The notes: generated by a model from the sequence alone, not told the origin. A stretch of DNA of 64,000 nucleotides from Rhipicephalus microplus (GCF_043290135.1 NC_134710.1:9039821-9103820), one strand, 5' to 3'; counted from the stretch's first letter, positions 13,671-26,162 are shown. Made by a program: numbers and translations.

Positions 13671-14044
13671 TGTTACGAAGGAAATAGGGTCCACAGGTTT
13701 CTTGGGTAGCGTGTCGCAAGGGCCAACGGATTGGGCAGGAAGGATCCAGACAGTGACAAGGCAAAATTCCGCCAGAAGGAAAAAAGCGTGTATATTTACA
13801 ACGTATGCACATAACGGGGACGAGGGAACCCCCGACACTTGATGCGACGGCCTTTTATAGGCGCCGAGAGGCTCGTGGAGGAGAGCACCACCCACTGTTG
13901 GACGCGCGCAGCATCTTCGAGAGACGCGTCCGGCGTGTCTGATGGACACTTCTGGTTTCCGTGACGGCCGCGTCACTTTCTCTTGGAGGAACACCAGAAA
14001 GGGTGGCGAGAGAGCAATGCCCAGCATGTAGCGAGTTCATAACA
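13671..14044 (-). mobile_element. LTR of gypsy G3 (copy A)
   Basis: Minus strand, from TGTTATGAACTCGC to CCTTCGTAACA, with a TATAAAAGG box in the middle and the ends TG...CA. The sequence clearly resembles the G1 LTR at 11700-12092, so both belong to one gypsy lineage. It interrupts the integrase frame of G2. The alternative is that it is the 3-prime LTR of G2 with the integrase C-terminus deleted. The primer-binding-like sequence after it favours a 5-prime LTR. Confidence 0.75.
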
Positions 14045-14049
14045 ACACT

Positions 14050-14720
14050 GGTATACGATGCCTTCCGGATAAGAGCATGGCATCCAGCGCTGTAGTTATC
14101 TCTCTCCGGCGAAGCAACCCGCAAGGTGTGAACGCAGTAGTTTCTTGCACGGCGGTGTTATAAGCGAACGTGCGTAGGGAAGATTGTCAGCCACCGTTTT
14201 TGTGGTCTTGGTAAACGTGAAAGAATAGCTTGTTGACGGCCGTCTTCTTGAGTTTCTTTGTAAAGGTATTCATTTGTGGATGGTATGCAGTAGTTTTTCG
14301 ATAAACGGTTCCGCTAAGCTGCATGACGCCTTGTATCATCAGGGTGGTAAGACCTGTTCCACGATCAGTTATGACAACTGCTGGTACTGCACAACTCAGG
14401 ACGGGGTTCTGATTGAGAAAGTGGGCAATATCACTGGCGCTGTCACGTTGTAATGCTTTCGTTACTTAGTATCGCGTCGTGTAATCAGCAACTAAAATGC
14501 AGCGTATTCCATCATGAGACTTGGTGACAGGTCCGAGCATGTCCATGCCAATTTGCTGAAACGGTTGTGCTGGAAGGGCAACGGGCTTCGGAAAAGCGGG
14601 TGGGCACTGAGGTGGTGCCTTGCAGCGCTGCTATTCGCGACACGTTTTAAGTAATGGTTCACGTCCCGATTGACCTTTGGCCTGTAGTAGTGTTGGCCAA
14701 TCCGGGCCAAAGTACGCGTG
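14050..14720 (-). pseudogene. Gypsy G2 integrase (copy A), truncated
   Basis: The minus-strand patch includes the zinc-finger region, where the residue between CRE and QRC is a stop; copy B reads CRECQRCK. Then come the start of the catalytic core (WTCSDLS or GMDMLGPF frames), TDRGTGL, TAYHPQMN and FAYNTAVQETTAFTP. The frame ends where the G3 LTR begins, so the C-terminal domain is gone. Integrase would have joined element cDNA to host DNA. It is non-functional: stops, shifts and truncation. Confidence 0.82.
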
Positions 14721-15560
14721 AATCACAAGGGCCGGACGAAGATTTATTGTGACAGACAGACAAGACATCCACTCGTAACACCGATGGGATGATGATCAGG
14801 TGTTCAATTGCAGGTGGTCACACGTTCTTTATACACAGGATATTGCTGTGAACAAAGAACGATGATTGCGATCGTGAAAATACTGGTGGCAGATGCAAAC
14901 TGTGGTCTTCAAGATAGTTCATGAATTTCTTGCTTTTCTGATTATGAGATGTTCAGCCAACTCAGATGCACTGATATCGCAGTGAAAACGATCACCTAAC
15001 GCCTTTGTAAGGGGAGCTCGAAAGGCAGTCCACGTTAGTCTGCCTCCGGCTAGACTTGCACAACTGTAAAGTTGAATTCTTGAAGGTATAAGCTCTACCT
15101 GGCCAGACGTCCGGAGGGGTCTTTAAGATTCGCCAACCAGCAGATGGCAAAATGATCGGTAACAACTCTGAACGGGCGGCCATACAGGTACAGTCTGAAT
15201 TTACCTATCACTCAGAAAAGAGCTACGCACGCCTTTTCAGTCACTATCCAGCATAAGCAAAGTCAGGCTAGCATGAGAAATTGGACATTCGATGTCATCT
15301 TGCCACTGAACTAGGAATGCACTCTTTCGGCCAATGTTATTGGCGTTTGTGTGTATCTGAGTGTCGGCATGTTTATCGCACTGTCCAAGTACGGGCTCAG
15401 TTTGGAGGCCGTGTTGAAGCACGGGAAAAGTGTGTATTTGCTCAGGGCCCCACACGAAGGCAACGTCCTATTTTGCTGGACGAGGAGGAGGTGGGGCTAC
15501 ATTACCAACATTTTGCACAAAACGAATGTAGTATGCAAAAAGGCTCAAAAATCGACGCAC
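14721..15560 (-). pseudogene. Gypsy G2 RNase H and linker (copy A)
   Basis: Minus-strand fragments read VLVQWQDDIECPISHAS and LMLDSD near 15240-15330, then an RNase H end region near 14990-15180 with [24 protein letters not shown] and DVDCLSSSP. This order (RT, RNase H, integrase) is that of Ty3/gypsy pol. Stops and frameshifts are many. The upstream RT part lies beyond the LINE insertion, at 16680-17620. Confidence 0.75.
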
Positions 15561-15589
15561 ATCTCGTTTGTTCGCAGTTGGTGGGAAAT

Positions 15590-16560
<971 letters not shown>

Positions 16561-16646
<86 letters not shown>

Positions 16647-16676
16647 TATAGATATATATATATATATATATATATT
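16561..16676. repeat. Compound CA/TA microsatellite
   Basis: A CA run of about 20 bp followed by about 95 bp of TA with GATA interruptions near 16645-16655. Confidence 0.97.
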
Positions 16677-16679
16677 TGC

Positions 16680-17620
16680 ATAGATCGTTCTGTTTTGATT
16701 GCAACTTCAATTTGGTCACTCTTTTTGCTGCCGTTAGTTTTTATGCACGCCACTAATTTGAGGTCCCATTGAGAGTCCCTTACTTTGTGACCTCCTGATT
16801 TTGTATGTATCATGTAACCCATTCTTTGTACATGCAATATTAGTGAGTAAACTTGAATAAACTTGTGTTGGTCCGCCTGAATACCATCATGGCTAACAAG
16901 GTGGCCAAAGAACATTAGTTCGTCATAATCAAAATGAATTGTTTCTGCTTTCAGCGATAACCTTGCGGTTCGAATTGCCACAAAGGCATATCAAAGCCCT
17001 GCTTGTGCTGCTCAAACGTTTCTAAAAGACAAGGACGTCATCTAAGTAAACAGACATGCTTTTCACTCAAGACCTGATAGCACTGTATCCGTCATCCTCT
17101 GGAACGTCGCCGGAGTGGAGCAAAGGCTGAATGTTAGCGCTTTGAATTAATACAGCCCATCAGGAATTAGCCATGCTTTTTTTGCGGTCACGTTCATCAA
17201 CTTCGATCTGCCAATAGCCGCTGCGTTAATCCACGGAGGAGAAATACTAAGAGTGTCGCAGGCGGTCTAGTGTGTCGTCCATGCGTCCATGAGGATAAAC
17301 GTCTTTCTTTTTTACTCTTTTGAGTTTATGGCAATCGACGCAAAATTTAAGGGTGGCATCCTTCTCATTCGCCTGTACGATGGGGGACGACCATGGACTG
17401 GTCGAGGGTTGTATCACGTCGTCGTCTAGCATCGGCCTCACTTGATAAGCGTATGGCCTCTTAATCCTTTTGTGACACGCAGAAGGCGTGCTGACGTATG
17501 GATCGTTAAATAGTGCCAGGTACGTTCCGTTTGGTTCTTTCCACTCGCCTCTCGCTTGTTGCGCGACATTTGCTGCTGCCGCCAAGGAAGCCGAAGACGA
17601 GAACTTTTCATCTGCTGGCA
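16680..17620 (-). pseudogene. Gypsy G2 reverse transcriptase (copy A)
   Basis: Minus-strand frame with VRPMLDDDVIQPSTSPWSSP, KFCVDCHKLKRVKKKDVYP and DDTLDRLRHS. It continues in another frame with a YWQIEVDERDR-like patch, a VYLDDVLVF catalytic patch, and then [20 protein letters not shown] and [15 protein letters not shown]. This is the full order of a Ty3/gypsy RT palm and connection, with several stops and shifts. It belongs with the RNase H and integrase pieces at 14050-15560. The copy B partner is 57735-58575. Confidence 0.87.
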
Positions 17621-18307
17621 CCTTGAGGAAGCGACCGCTCCGACATCATCTGGATATAGAGACGTTTATTCGTTTCTCTTCTCTTCCTCCTTTCACTTTC
17701 GCTGCACCCCTGGTTTTATCCCCTGTCTCCCCATTCAACCACTCTTACAGTCCAATCGTAACGAACCACTCTTACAGTCCAATTTGAACGCACAGATGTG
17801 TCTCTCCTCGCCACAACCTCGAAGACCCACCGCCTCTTGCCCACTCATCGGTTCTCCCCCGTCGCTCAGGTTTCTTTCACGCCGGTTCCCGCAATGGTCA
17901 ACGACGGACGTTTCCAGGTCGTGGAAAAGCGCCTCCGAGTAAGTTCCCGCGATGCCGGGCTGACAGGCCGTCAATACAATTGGCCCTTGCGCCAATGCTG
18001 TCGCCTCCGCTGATTCTGATTGTCCGGCGGACGCGTACGTGTACCTTCCACGTGTGCCTTCCACGTGTACTTTCCACGTGTACCTTCCACGTGTACCTTC
18101 CACGTGTACCGGCCACCTGCAGCCTGGCTTGGTCTTCTGTAAGGCGCCATAATTGAGCTCGACAGCGGCACGGGAGTTGTCGCGTCTTTTGTGGCCTGCA
18201 GACAGTCATCGACCCGCATTCCGGTGGCCCTGCTTCCTTGTTGGCGAGGGGTCGCCGGCCGCGGGGTGGGTAACATAAGGTATTGGGGGAACGCACGAAG
18301 TTCGAGC
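17514..18307. other. Segment present only in copy A
   Basis: Copy B runs from CGTTAAATAG directly into GGTCTGTTAC at 58575, so about 790 bp found here is absent there. The segment includes a pyrimidine-rich part with a short direct repeat (CCACTCTTACAGTCCAAT twice near 17738-17782) and the E-box minisatellite. It continues the gypsy reading upstream of the RT only for about 100 bp. It could be an insertion in A or a deletion in B; no clear target duplication was found. Confidence 0.7.
18036..18115. repeat. 13-bp minisatellite with phased CACGTG
   Basis: About six units of GTGTACCTTCCAC. CACGTG occurs at 18049, 18062, 18075, 18088 and 18101, exactly 13 bp apart. Absent from copy B. Confidence 0.95.
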
Positions 18308-18990
18308 CCAACAGGGTCTGTTACAATGCGCGGCTGCACGTCGGTGTTTGCTCTGATGGTTGCGGAAATCAGAGCAATCATTGATCATGGTACATCATAT
18401 ATTATGATTCCGTGGGACTTTGGCTGACGCCTTGAAGAGAAAACCAAGATGCATCATAGTCAAGCAATAGAGAAGCGATATATATTTGAGCCTGACGCAG
18501 TCACCCATCAACCCGGTTCTGCATGACGTACTGTGTGTGCGCGCGGCTGTTCAAAGCCATGGAATGTTTACCCAAGAAATGCCGTTTCCCCAGGCATTCA
18601 TTCGTAGACGTGTAACTAGTTACCTTTACAGTTCCGCTATCCTAATTAGAACGGTGGCGCTCCCACGTTCCTCCCAAAAGAAACTATAGTTCCAGGCACC
18701 TCGTTCCTTAGAACGCCGTTCCCTACACGCAAACGTTAAAAACGTCTTCGTTTAGTGTTTAGCCGGAAAAATGGCAACCAAGATTGTGTTAAAGATGGCC
18801 TTGAAACTACAAAAATGTTATCAAACGAGCTGATTACAATGTTATAGACGCCATCTGCGTGGTTTTCACACCCTAGAATGCACCACTCTATATGCTAAAG
18901 CGTAGAATAGCACTGAATAAGTGCTACAGCACCCTAAATACAGACTACGGCAATTTATTTAGGTCAATAGATGCCACTGAAGTTTCTTTT
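18308..18990. other. Non-coding, no gene seen
   Basis: Partner 58576-59420. A 120-bp stretch in copy B (about 58618-58739) is missing here. Short frames are not conserved in a coding manner. Confidence 0.5.
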
Positions 18991-18994
18991 GACA

Positions 18995-19290
18995 ATTTCA
19001 TAATTTCATTTCATTTATTCAAGGCATATTCATTACACTTTGCTTTGGGGGACACGACCAAAGGCTAAATAAACGCCTGACTAGGTCGTGTCACCCTGGC
19101 AGCAAAAGCATAAACACACCAACAAGAATTTGTTGTACAGAGCACACTGGTACATAATAATCCAGAATGATAACAGGAATACAGATAATTATAAGTTCAC
19201 AAATATATAAACACAGCTGTCTTAAAGTGACAATGATTTAGCGAACGTGTACTCATACTGAGCCACAAACAAACCTAATAAAATAAAAAT
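18995..19290 (-). mobile_element. LINE 3-prime tail, minus strand
   Basis: On the minus strand this reads through GGTCGTGTCCCCCAAAG to CTTGAATAAATGAAATGAAAT, a terminal repeat of ATGAA type with a poly(A) signal, as at the end of many tick non-LTR elements. No ORF remains. The copy B partner lies at 59420-59715. Confidence 0.6.
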
Positions 19291-19589
19291 AGTCTCTCGC
19301 CACTATTGCGAGAGAAATGCAGAAAAAAATAATCAACATTCACTAGAAAACAAAATCGATATGACTGGGCACGCTTATGTACAGAAGGAGAAACATACGA
19401 ACGTACCAATCGGAATTTTTACACTTTCGTTATTTATCCGAAATTGTGGACTTGGGAAAACCGTAGAAAACCCACAAATCTCAATTTTTGGTTCCTCGGC
19501 TTGGCTTTCCACTGGCCCTACTGCGCGTGACGTTCAAAGTGCCGGTACTGCCGAACGTATTGAGTAGGCAGGCAACGATCGTATGTGTT

Positions 19590-19800
19590 TGGCTCGAAAA
19601 TCAGAGGTTTGCTGGCCTAAAATCATGACACATAACTGCGGAAATTTCGACCATCTGGCGTTCTTTAACGTGCATTGAAATCGCAAAGTACTCAGGCTCT
19701 GTAATTAACCTTCACCAAAATGCGAATGCCACGGGCGGGATCAAACTCGCGACCTTCGGGTCAGCAGCTGACCACCACAACCACTGTTGCACAAAAACGT
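19590..19800 (-). mobile_element. Degenerate Ruka-like SINE (copy A)
   Basis: It shares the Ruka body signature (GGAAATTTCGACCATCTGGCG, then TTCTTTAACGTGCA) and the tRNA end (GCGGGATCAAACTCGCGACC, TCGGGTCAGCAGC) with the other SINEs in the window. It is much more diverged and lacks clear target duplications. Partner at 60000-60215. Confidence 0.7.
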
Positions 19801-20820
19801 AAACGGCAGGGCTTCGCCGGTGTTCCTGACGTAAAAAATTTTAAACTCTGCGCATTAGGAAACATGTGGCTACTGAAAGTTTACATAAGTAATGACGCAG
19901 AATACATTTGTTTACGTTATGTGCTTGCCCGACTTATCCTGCGCGATCTGATGGCATCACCTCTGGAGGCCTCTCAAGCTCAAGCCTAGTGTAATCAAGT
20001 GGAACGCCAACGCCTAGTTTATGGGCAAACTGAAACACTCCTATAGAGGAAGAGTGCATAGGTTGGTGTATAGCAGCGCCCAATTGTGCGGCGACAGGAT
20101 TGGCGAATAGTATCGGAGAAGTAAGAGCCGTCTTTTGGTGGATGGGCTGCTTACTGAACCTCGAAAAAAACTTGGTATAAACCAGTCTCCGAACTCTAAA
20201 CAAGCAATACTACAGGTCATTTTCCGCTAGAGTCACGACAAAAATGGTGCAGTGTGATCATGTTTTCGCTGAGCATTTGCTCTTCTAGCTTTCGTCCTCC
20301 GTGCTTGTTGCGTCACTTTGCATGATTTACGTTTTACGTCCCTGTGTACGGCACTCGATAAAAAAACCGCTAATCTTGTATTCTGTGACTCATTTATTAT
20401 TTCACTCGAAATCGCAAGATATTTCTACTATCAGGCACTCGACAGGAGCATCTCGGGACCATAGAAATGGCATTATTTATCGATATTGTAAAATAATCAC
20501 TTTAGTGGCCTTATACTGAGGGCCTTCTACGATGAACAAATAAAAAAAGATGGAATAGAAGAGCGACTCTGTGGTTAGAGTGAAAATTGCATGATTAACA
20601 GACACTCTTTTAGATCATACCATTGGCTCGCTTCATATGCTGTTACAGGAAATACATCCTAGGTCAAGATCAAATCGCGGCTATTTTTCTTGGATTAAAA
20701 CTAAATTAAAAACAAATGCCATAGCAGTGGCAATATTCTCCGTCACGTGGTCGTGAGGTTATCCGTTTGCTTTCTGCATTTTACAGCGAAATATGTTATG
20801 ACATCACAACTCGGGTGACG
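19801..20820. other. Non-coding, no gene seen
   Basis: AT-rich sequence shared with copy B at a few percent divergence. Open frames of 60-90 codons are not conserved as coding. Confidence 0.5.
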
Positions 20821-20826
20821 CGCAGT

Positions 20827-20975
20827 TGTCCGCCGCCGCCGCCGCCGCCAGTGACCATAACCATATCGCGTGAGAGAAAAGGAAGAAAAAAAGCTAGCAC
20901 CAATGACACTTTGTGGCTTCAATGCGAGTGTGCCGGGTGCGAGACCAGTATTCCACCACTGAACCACACCGGTGC
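20827..20975 (-). repeat. CCG repeat plus tRNA-like SINE remnant
   Basis: A run of seven CCG units at about 20830-20850. On the minus strand at 20884-20975 there is an A-box-like GTGGTTCAGTGGTGGAATACT and a weak B-box region. This may be the head of an old tRNA-derived SINE; the B box is too decayed to be sure. Partner at 61240-61390. Confidence 0.4.
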
Positions 20976-21560
20976 TTGGGACTTTCTGGCAAAACTGCCT
21001 CAGGCAGGCTTGATGTCGCCAAAGTCATCGCGTTAATATGACTTCCAGAGAGTTTTAAAAGAGCGAAAGAACCGCCAGTCGTCGCACAATGTGAATAGCG
21101 TACCGAATGAGTCATCCAATGTCCCAATCTATAAAGCACTTGTTTTTGATCATTTAATAACTGTGGTGCATACCCACTTCAGGTATAGTTTCTCATCGTC
21201 GTCAGCCACTGCATGAACAATTGACGCGAAATTCCTCGTAAATGTTCAGTGGATACGACGCTTCTCAGAAGAATGACGAGAATACCATAGCGAATGCCAG
21301 CCTACTGAAGCAAATATTATACCCTAGTAGGTATCAAGCAAGTGTGCTTGCAGTAGTTACCCAATGAGTGTTGTTACAGACTTTGACAGGCCGCTCTTAT
21401 TCTAGCTTTCGCAGTGACTGTGCGGAGGCCGGGCGTTTTTTGATCTCCTTGATGCCATGCAGTTATTACGAACAAAAAACACAGTTACCTGACGGGCCGA
21501 CTGAGCCTCTTCTTATCGGGTTTCATGCCGCAGTGGTGTTTGACGTGGTCGTCCTCCATG
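20976..21560. other. Non-coding, no gene seen
   Basis: No conserved frame, repeat or RNA signature found. Partner is about 61391-61975. Confidence 0.5.
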
Positions 21561-21564
21561 GCTG

Positions 21565-21950
21565 CTGCTTGTTTGTTTGTTTGTTTGTTTGTATCCTTTA
21601 ATCCATGGCTCGTACCCACTCTGGAGGATTGGCCAAGAGAACATATAGTCTCATATGGACGATAACTGCATCATTGCTTACAACGAAAAAAAAAGGGGGG
21701 GTTTGGGGAGTTGTATAGTGAAGACAGTATGTTAAAAAAAAAAGAAAGAAACCAAAGATTTAGATAGTGAGAAAAAAGAATCAACAACAAAGTAGACACT
21801 AATAGCTACAACTTGATTTTAGGAGCCGACCAGACAGCTGGTTTTGCCAAACCCGATTAATTTGGTATGTCACGGATTTATCCAGAATTGAAAATTACTT
21901 TTCGACCCGTTCTTTTTTTTTTTTGGGGGGGGGGGGGTATCTGTTAACGT
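21565..21950 (-). mobile_element. LINE 3-prime UTR with AAAC tail, minus strand
   Basis: Five GTTT units at 21570-21592 (AAAC on the minus strand) follow ATCCTTTAATCCATGGCTCG and an A-rich UTR with poly(G) and poly(A) runs. A short terminal tandem tail of this kind is typical of CR1/L2/RTE-type elements. No coding part is left. Partner 61985-62350 has fewer tail units. Confidence 0.5.
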
Positions 21951-22870
21951 AGTGCCCGCACGTTTCTTCGTCTTCGTCGTCTGCCAACTGCCAGTTGACC
22001 ATCAGGTGCAGGAAATTGCATAAAACGCGCGCATGATATTGACTGACTATCGTGTACATGCTGTTCTTAACATCTCTGTGGACACCCCATTGGCGACATC
22101 TGACAAAGCTATGTATTAGCTAAAAATTCTCTCAAATTGGGCCATGCCACTTGTACCATGCAGGTTAACCTTACGTTCACTAACAAGGCATATAATAACA
22201 TATAATAGCATATAATATAACAAGACGACAACGGAATACATTATCTACTCCTCTAGTTCTGGAACAAGCTCTCTGGATGTCCAAAAATAGCGGGCAATTC
22301 ATTAAGTAATAGCAATGCTCAATTGTTCAGAGAGAAATAAATAAACAGGGAGGTAGAACAGTGTTCAAATGAAGAACAATGAATACACGGTGATAACAAA
22401 ATTAGGATTCAGTCAATATTGCCTTCTTACCGCCACATTCACCGATCTTCGACACAGACAGGTGCGAAGACAAAAGAAACTGCGGAAGCTCTAGCGACGT
22501 TCCTGCTACACGCAACAGACAAAATATTCGGCTGTATACGGCGGCACACGATAAACAACATAAAATAAGAAATGGCGAAGTTTGCTACTACGCCGCGCAA
22601 GCTTACAAATCGAGAAAATGGGAAATGATGAAGACTAATGTAATTTATTTTAGGTTGTTTCTAGTAGAGGCACTAGAACTCGGAGAATGTACAAAGCGGC
22701 GCGTGAATGCGTAAGAGGAGTGAGGGCCTTTCGCGGTGTACTCCCACGCCACAGCGCTATGCTGCCCTTTGGTAACAGAGTTCCGCCTCTGCTTTCCAAG
22801 CACCGCTCACTCCATCTGCAGGAGTTCAGCGCCTCTTAGGGTTCCTCGATGCGCGCGCCTTCTTTTGCCG
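21951..22870. other. Non-coding, no gene seen
   Basis: Low-complexity AT-rich sequence with a small ATAATA-type repeat near 22190-22220 that is shortened in copy B. Confidence 0.5.
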
Positions 22871-22879
22871 CTTTGGAGG

Positions 22880-23010
22880 GTGGCATAGTGTTTCATAAAA
22901 TAATACCTAGAGGGGAATCTGGCGCTAGTGTCTACGCGGGCTCCTTCAGCGGCGCTTGTACCCCCATGGGAATTATGGGAAGTACAGGCTACGGATCTGC
23001 GCTAGATGGA
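22880..23010 (+). repeat. Dispersed repeat, forward copy
   Basis: Contains TTTCATAAAATAATACC, GGCGCTAGTGTCTACGCG and GGAATTATGGGAAGTACAGG. A related copy lies in inverse orientation at 23755-23905. The region is identical in copy B (63285-63405). It looks like a short dispersed element, possibly a non-autonomous transposon. Confidence 0.6.
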
Positions 23011-24069
23011 TTACGTTCTTAAGACTCGACGCTTGTTTCCTGAGTGTAAAACAAAGTGACATGAAGTTAAGTCTAATTGAAACTTGCTTCATTTTTTTGT
23101 ACGCAAGCTTTATTGCAAAAGGTTTTTGTGACTACGCGTTAGAAGTGAGACTTTGACAAATTTAATCATCAGGGTATGCTTTGAACTGCCATTGCGTTCC
23201 AGATTTGACATCAAGATGCAATAAAACATTCTTTCGAACATTTCAAAACAAATATTTTTGTTTTTTCCTCGAAAGTAAGCAGTATCCATTTATGGTAATA
23301 ACAGCACAGTATTAATTGAGAAACACTTAACGTTTAATATTCTGCGATGCCAGGTGTGTCGGTTCAAGTGGTCTGCCCCCAACGCACCTCTGATTTTGTT
23401 GTGACGTTGAGCCAGAAGAGCGTGGGGGGGGGGCGTCTACTTCGCGTCGCCTTGCAGTTTATTTCAACGAGTTTTCGCAAGAAGCACTAACAACAAACGT
23501 GAACTCGATGTAATATTCTGCACTGGCATAGGACGCTACATCTATGCGCAGCGGTGAGTAGACGATGCTTCCTTTAAACTGTCCAACACAACTTATACAG
23601 CACTAGCGTTGCAGTAAATTGAGAGACCTAGCCGTTTAGAGTATCTTTGAACAACACAGGCGCAGCTTCAGTCTTTTGCACCCACCCCACTACCCAGTCT
23701 ACAAGAAGACCAAAACTGAAACTGCAGAAAAAGACCCGTACACAGTTCACTGGCAAGCGCGATTCAATCCGAAGCCTGTTCTTCCCATAATTCCTGTGAG
23801 GAAATGCAATGGCAGCGCCACATTCTTTTCCAAGTATTATTGTATGAAACTCTATCAAGAGTGGAGAAAACCGCGTCGTCTGCCACGGAGTCCGCAATCA
23901 CGATGCCTTCTGCGCAAGCCGCCTGCAGCTGCGATGGCCTGCCAACGAGTGTTGAGTAACTGCATGCAGAGTTTGTATATTGTAGTTGTATAGTTTGTAT
24001 TTGTATTTGTAGTTCAGATAAAGTGCGCGGGGCGTTAAAGTACTGCACACTTTAACCAGAGGGCTCCCT
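23011..24069. other. Non-coding, apart from the inverse repeat
   Basis: AT-rich with a GGGGGGG run near 23425. Short TTTGTATT-type repeats lie at 23975-24012, just before the gypsy integrase begins. No gene seen. Confidence 0.5.
23755..23905 (-). repeat. Dispersed repeat, inverse copy
   Basis: On the minus strand it reads GAGTTTCATACAATAATAC, then GTGGCGCTGCCA and GGAATTATGGGAAGAACAGG, homologous to 22880-23010 with about 75-80 percent identity by eye. The pair forms an inverted repeat spanning about 1 kb. Confidence 0.6.
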
Positions 24070-25218
24070 TCGCTCCGTCTTCGAGAAGGGGTCCTTTACA
24101 AGAGGAACTTCGAGCCACATGGTGACAAGTTTTTACTCGTTGTACCTGCACCTTTACCAAATGAGATTCTGCACGCATGTCATGATGAGCCAACATCTGG
24201 ACATATGAGTGTCAGCCGTATATTCGCCAGAATTCATCTAAAATACTTCTGGCCAAAACTGTTAGCATCAGTTCAGCACTATGGTAAAACTTTCCGTCAG
24301 TGTCAGAGATGCAAAACTACATTCGTGAAACCTGCAAGCCTCCTCCAGCCAATAGAACTGCCGGATGTCCCATTCTAAGAAGTCGGTATAAATCTCCTAG
24401 GCCCGTTTCCGACATCGACCACACGCAAGAAGTGGATAGTCGTGACCACGCACTCTCTCACTCATTACGCTGAGACTGACTCGCTGTACAGTGCAACAGC
24501 CCTTGAAGTTACCAAGTTCTTCATCAACAACATAGTCCTCAGACATGGTGCACCCAGCGTCGAAATTACAGATCAAGGCACAGCTTTCACCGCAGACCTA
24601 ATCAAATGTCTGACGCGAATGACCCATACAGACCAGAGAAAAACTACGGCATACCACCCTCAAACAAATGGCCTAACGGAGTGCCTGGACAGAACTCTGA
24701 CTGATATGCTTTCAATGTATGTCGACGCCGAACATAAACTGTGGGATGAAATATAGCCCTACATCACGTTCGCATACAATACAGGCATTCAAGAAACAAC
24801 GCGGGTGACACCACATGAACTTGTATTCGGCCAAACAGTCACCACTGCACTGGATACCTTGTTACCACTGAATGATGAAAGCAGAAATCCACCCGACCTA
24901 GACGACTTCTTGCAAAGAGCCGAGGCAGCACGGCAGATGGCGAGATACAGAATACGCCGCCAACAGCGTATCGACTCCTACCGGTACAATCAGCGTCGTA
25001 CCGAAGCGCATTATCAACCAGGTGACAAAGTATGGATACGGACCCCAGTGCGTCACCGTGTATTTTCTGCAAAACTTCTTAGGTGATACTTCGGGCTTTA
25101 CGAAGTACTCCATCGTGTAAGCGATGTAACGTACCAAGTCAGATCTGCTACACACGGGAGCTCAAAATGCCGCAACCCTACAGAGGTTGTACATGTTGTC
25201 CGGATGAAGCCTTACTAA
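24070..25218 (+). pseudogene. Ty3/gypsy G4 integrase with three in-frame stops
   Basis: One plus-strand frame runs from GVLYKRNFEPHGDK (RNase H-integrase linker) to the natural TAA at 25216, broken only by TAA 24376, TAG 24754 and TGA 25084. Domains in order: zinc-binding region (HACHDEPTSGHM, FRQCQRCK; one zinc Cys replaced by Phe); catalytic core, in which the first Asp of the usual TDYLTRY is replaced (TTHSLTHYAE), while the second Asp (ITDQGTAF) and the Glu (HPQTNGLTECLDR) remain; and a C-terminal GPY/F-like module (YFGLYEVLHRVSDVTY). The element is 5-prime truncated, and no RT lies upstream. It is dead by both nonsense codons and the lost catalytic residue. Confidence 0.93.
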
Positions 25219-25291
25219 GAAAGATCATCGGAAAACCTGTGACGCCTACCACCAATCTATTAATTGCCTGACGCATCGGGACGATGCGTAT

Positions 25292-25580
25292 GAGGAGGGG
25301 GATTAGGCCGCGACATCTTTCCTGCATTAAAACAAGGCGCCCATCACCGCGCGCACAGGGACATACATGCGCGCCATGTAGTGTTGCGCAGAAATGACGA
25401 TGATGGCATGAGAACCCAGCTGGACCCGGCTGATGTGCGCCACGCGCTCGGGACTTTCCTTGAAAAGGAAGAAGAAGGTGGGCATCTTTGGTGTTCGACT
25501 GACACGTTCTACGATCATAGTCACTTTGAGTTGTGGGCACAGGTTCACCCTTTAATAAATACGTTTTATCAGACCCCCTA
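25292..25580 (+). mobile_element. Polypurine tract and 3-prime LTR of gypsy G4
   Basis: GAGGAGGGGGA at 25292-25302, just after the integrase stop, looks like the polypurine tract. The following 280 bp should be the 3-prime LTR and end after an AATAAA signal near 25555. The exact right end is uncertain and no second LTR is present. Confidence 0.6.
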
Positions 25581-26117
25581 GTTCTTAAGAATTGCTAAAG
25601 TATCGTTAAAATGAAGCGACCGCATGGATTTACAACAACGAGCAAGGAAAGTGAATTTAATATAAGGCAATTTCAAATGTCATAGCTTTATTTGGGTGAT
25701 AACTTTACTATACTGCAAAAGGAAGTGATATAACTGACTGCAAGTTAACCGCAGCGCATGCCTTGCTTCCACTTCTGCTGTTTCTCGTTGTTTCGAGCTA
25801 GCACAGGTGAATGCGAAACTTTACTTGTGCATAAATTGACATCAACATTTTTTCCAGAGAAACCCTGTGTTGCTCGCATACCTGCCCATTGCACTTCACC
25901 CTTTTTATTTAATATTCAGTTGCAGCTTTGAGAGGGGACTTCCGGATGAACAAGTTGCCTATCCAGGATGTGATTCCTTTAAAGTCCTCTTCACAAAATA
26001 TGAGCAAACTCATAACCTCACCGCTCGTTTAACGCAAGTTCTCACCAATGGTAACATACTTCTTCCGTGCAGGTAAATATGCGTGTTCATGGTTCACAAA
26101 GTCCTTCATTTCATCCC
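25581..26117. other. AT-rich non-coding, no gene seen
   Basis: No conserved motif found. Confidence 0.5.
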
Positions 26118-26162
26118 TGCACTCCCAACACTCCACCTCTATGGTGGAGTGTTGGCAGTGCA
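26118..26162. repeat. Hairpin: 19-bp stem with one mismatch
   Basis: CCAACACTCCACC and GGTGGAGTGTTGG pair perfectly around a TCTAT loop, extended outward by TGCACT/AGTGCA after one C-C mismatch. Confidence 0.95.
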
